Shown in pieces: positions 6,497 to 7,723 of a DNA stretch of 7,723 bases. The DNA is from an uncultured Clostridia bacterium. Lineage in GTDB: Bacteria > Bacillota > Clostridia > Christensenellales > UBA1242. The position numbers and the translations under genes are program-made. The notes below the pieces were generated by a model. The model was not told where the DNA came from. It was given only the letters and a program-made list of their open reading frames with translations, and did no database searches. The stretch's first letter is position 1. Each line of letters opens with the position of its first letter. The DNA lies in the NCBI GenBank assembly GCA_934776915.1, contig CAKVNA010000035.1:1-7723 (forward strand). Reading direction: 5' to 3'.

Positions 6497-6769
6497 ATGA
6501 ACAAAGGTGATATTGTTAGTGCAATCGCAACCAAAGCAGGCTTCACACTTAAAGACGCAGACGAAGCTTACAAAGCATTTGTGTCAACAGTCGCAGAAGC
6601 AATGAAAAACGGAGAAGAAGTCGTCCTCGCAGGATTCGGCACATTCAAAGTCAAAGAAAGAGCAGCAAGAACTGGGGTTAATCCACAAACTAAAAAAGCA
6701 ATCAAAATCCCAGCAACCAAAGCACCAACTTTCAAGTTCGGAAAATCTTTCAAAGAAATGCTTAAATAA
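6497..6769 (+). CDS. hup: HU family DNA-binding protein
   Basis: HU is the small dimeric nucleoid protein that bends and compacts DNA. This copy has 90 residues, the standard length. It starts MNKGDIVSAIATKAG, the typical first helix. The body contains the turn GFGTF (46-50) and the DNA-contacting arm ARTGVNPQT (57-65), with Pro63, the residue that intercalates into DNA. It ends with FGKSFKEMLK. The residue before NP is Val61 where most HU proteins have Arg, and Lys66 replaces the common Gly. The ATG has AAGGAG 7 bases upstream. An in-frame TTG at 6476 has no ribosome site and is rejected. It has its own promoter and terminator, so it is probably a single-gene transcript. A chromosomal HU is more likely than IHF given the lineage. 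Confidence 0.96.
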   Translation: MNKGDIVSAIATKAGFTLKDADEAYKAFVSTVAEAMKNGEEVVLAGFGTFKVKERAARTGVNPQTKKAIKIPATKAPTFKFGKSFKEMLK

Positions 6770-6802
6770 TTGTTCTGACAATCATTTGAAGTAGTTTTTA
6801 GC

Positions 6803-6829
6803 AAAAAGGGAGCCTAAGGCTCTTTTTTT
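6803..6829 (+). terminator. Rho-independent terminator of hup
   Basis: GAGCC (6810-6814) pairs with GGCTC (6818-6822) around a 3-base loop TAA. The stem extends through GG/TT wobble pairs and AAAAA/TTTTT. Seven T residues follow at 6823-6829. It is 33 bases after the hup stop. The A-rich left arm means it might also work in the opposite direction. Confidence 0.88.
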
Positions 6830-6866
6830 GTTTATTATTTTTTTGTCAAAATTTGGTGTAATTTAT

Positions 6867-6895
6867 TTGGTAAATTTTGAAGATACTATTATAAT
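6867..6895 (+). promoter_or_regulatory. Strong predicted promoter of the last gene
   Basis: TTGGTA (6867-6872) and a perfect TATAAT (6890-6895) are 17 bases apart. The expected start is about 6902, leaving a leader of about 134 bases. Inverted arms ACTAT (6885-6889) and ATAGT (6899-6903) flank the -10 and could be an operator. Confidence 0.68.
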
Positions 6896-6900
6896 AAGAT

Positions 6901-6925
6901 AGTAAATATTATAAATAATTTTACT
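6901..6925 (+). repeat. Imperfect inverted repeat at the start of the leader
   Basis: AGTAAAtATTA (6901-6911) is mirrored by TAATTTTACT (6916-6925) with one bulged base. It falls at the predicted 5' end of the transcript, so it could be an RNA hairpin that stabilises the message or an operator. AT-rich composition makes chance possible. Confidence 0.35.
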
Positions 6926-6951
6926 TATAAGAAAACAAAAGAACAAATGGT

Positions 6952-6966
6952 CGGGGCAGAACCCCG
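6952..6966 (+). repeat. GC-rich hairpin in the leader of the last gene
   Basis: CGGGG (6952-6956) pairs with CCCCG (6962-6966) around the loop CAGAA. It stands out in an otherwise AT-rich leader and is not followed by a T tract, so it is not a standard terminator. The element GGGCAGAA (6954-6961) recurs at 6997-7004. It may be a leader structure or a copy of a dispersed intergenic repeat; no riboswitch class was recognised. Confidence 0.5.
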
Positions 6967-7035
6967 CATGATAAGTGAAAAATGCAAATTTATGTTGGGC
7001 AGAAAAAATGGGTAGTCTAAAAGGAGATAACCAAA

Positions 7036-7723
7036 ATGTTCAAAACAATTTCCGCAAAAAACAAACTAACCACACTGTGTAGGGCGGTGGGGTTGTGTCT
7101 TATGTCGGCGTGCCTATGCTTGTCGGCAGTTTTTAGCATGCCACGCAAGGTTGCATACGCCGCTGGCTCGGGTGTTACACAAGCAGAAAGTCTTACGGCG
7201 GGCAGCACAGTTTATTTTGGTGAATACCCTCAAGATACGGTTATCAAGGTTACAACATGGACAACAACGACAAAGGCTTGGACGGAAAGCAATGGAAATC
7301 AAGGCTCTGCAACAATCACCGTTCCAACAGCAGTCAATTCAAACAGCGTAAATGTCCATACTGAAATTAAAAACCGAATTGAAAATTTGCTTAAGGAATA
7401 TTACAGCACCTCTCACACAGTGAACGGCGAAACAACTCCCGTCAAGGCAGATTACAAGTGGCACGACACCACAGTTGGCTACTTCGCCCCAAAAGAAGAT
7501 TATGCAAACGACAAAATCTCATACGACAACACAACGGGTTATTACACACTCCTACAACCAGTTAGCATTGGTGATGTTTCCTACTCCGCTGGTTCAAAAT
7601 TCTATCCATACAACAGACTTGTCGACAATGTAAACAAATATTACAAAGTAGATGTCAGCCCAAGCGCCCCAAAAGACAGTTATTGGAACATCGCGGGCCA
7701 AACAGTTTACCTTGACTCATGGC
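7036..7723 (+). CDS. Secreted protein with FGxYPQ motif (DUF6273-like), 3' end missing
   Basis: The frame is open from ATG at 7036 to the window edge (229 codons), so the C-terminus is not seen. A very strong ribosome site, AAAAGGAGAT with GGAG at 7023-7026, sits 9 bases before the ATG. The N-terminus is a long signal peptide, with basic residues among 3-16, a hydrophobic core at about 17-34 and a probable cleavage after Ala-Tyr-Ala near residue 42. The mature start then carries STVYFGEYPQ (57-66), which matches the FGxYPQ opening motif of the DUF6273 domain in secreted and surface proteins of gut Clostridia; this assignment is from memory of the motif. The visible remainder is rich in Thr, Tyr, Asn and Trp, with repeated aromatic strands, and has no catalytic motif I recognise. 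The function is unknown. The gene has its own promoter and a leader of about 134 bases. Confidence 0.85.
   Translation, partial: MFKTISAKNKLTTLCRAVGLCLMSACLCLSAVFSMPRKVAYAAGSGVTQAESLTAGSTVYFGEYPQDTVIKVTTWTTTTKAWTESNGNQGSATITVPTAVNSNSVNVHTEIKNRIENLLKEYYSTSHTVNGETTPVKADYKWHDTTVGYFAPKEDYANDKISYDNTTGYYTLLQPVSIGDVSYSAGSKFYPYNRLVDNVNKYYKVDVSPSAPKDSYWNIAGQTVYLDSW

Noticed and set aside
7017..7351. Open frames on both strands overlapping the start of the last gene
   Set aside because: The frame from 7036 has a strong ribosome site, a clear signal peptide and runs open to the edge; the others have none of these.

Overview
The window reads as a low-GC, Gram-positive (Bacillota, Clostridia-like) chromosome segment, probably from an uncultured gut or other host-associated lineage. 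This is an inference. It rests on strong AAGGAG-type ribosome sites, sigma-A-like promoters, a lipoprotein with the Cys/His-rich surface repeats common in gut Firmicutes, a DegV protein, and a secreted protein with an FGxYPQ (DUF6273-like) motif. All supported genes lie on the + strand. No tRNA, rRNA, CRISPR array or insertion sequence was seen.

Layout. Positions 1-221 hold no gene, but carry two perfect, inverted DnaA boxes (28-36 and 50-58). A promoter at 222-250 drives ftsH (279-2675, probable TTG start), which encodes a membrane AAA+ zinc protease with a long coiled-coil and charged C-terminal tail not found in the model enzymes. A 211-residue single-pass membrane protein of unknown function (2749-3384) follows in the same transcription unit. 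That unit is closed by a hairpin terminator at 3387-3411. The ribosome site of the next gene, a Cys/His-rich lipoprotein (3429-4271), begins almost directly after the terminator. Next is a type I signal peptidase (4350-5075) whose predicted transcription start coincides with its ATG, so its mRNA is probably leaderless. A DegV-family fatty-acid-binding protein (5250-6119) follows, with its own near-consensus promoter and an upstream palindrome. A 377-base gene-free stretch with a strong terminator precedes hup (6497-6769), which encodes the nucleoid protein HU and has its own terminator. The window ends inside a secreted protein gene (7036 to the right edge) preceded by a strong promoter and a structured leader of about 130 bases.

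How the genes relate. The first four proteins concern the cell envelope: membrane proteolysis (FtsH), an unknown membrane-anchored protein, a surface lipoprotein and the signal peptidase. DegV (lipid handling) and HU (chromosome architecture) are housekeeping genes with separate promoters. I do not see a clear new biological system here. The most interesting items are the DnaA-box pair, the leaderless signal peptidase mRNA, the extended FtsH tail, the lipoprotein repeats, and the regulatory repeats before degV and before the last gene.
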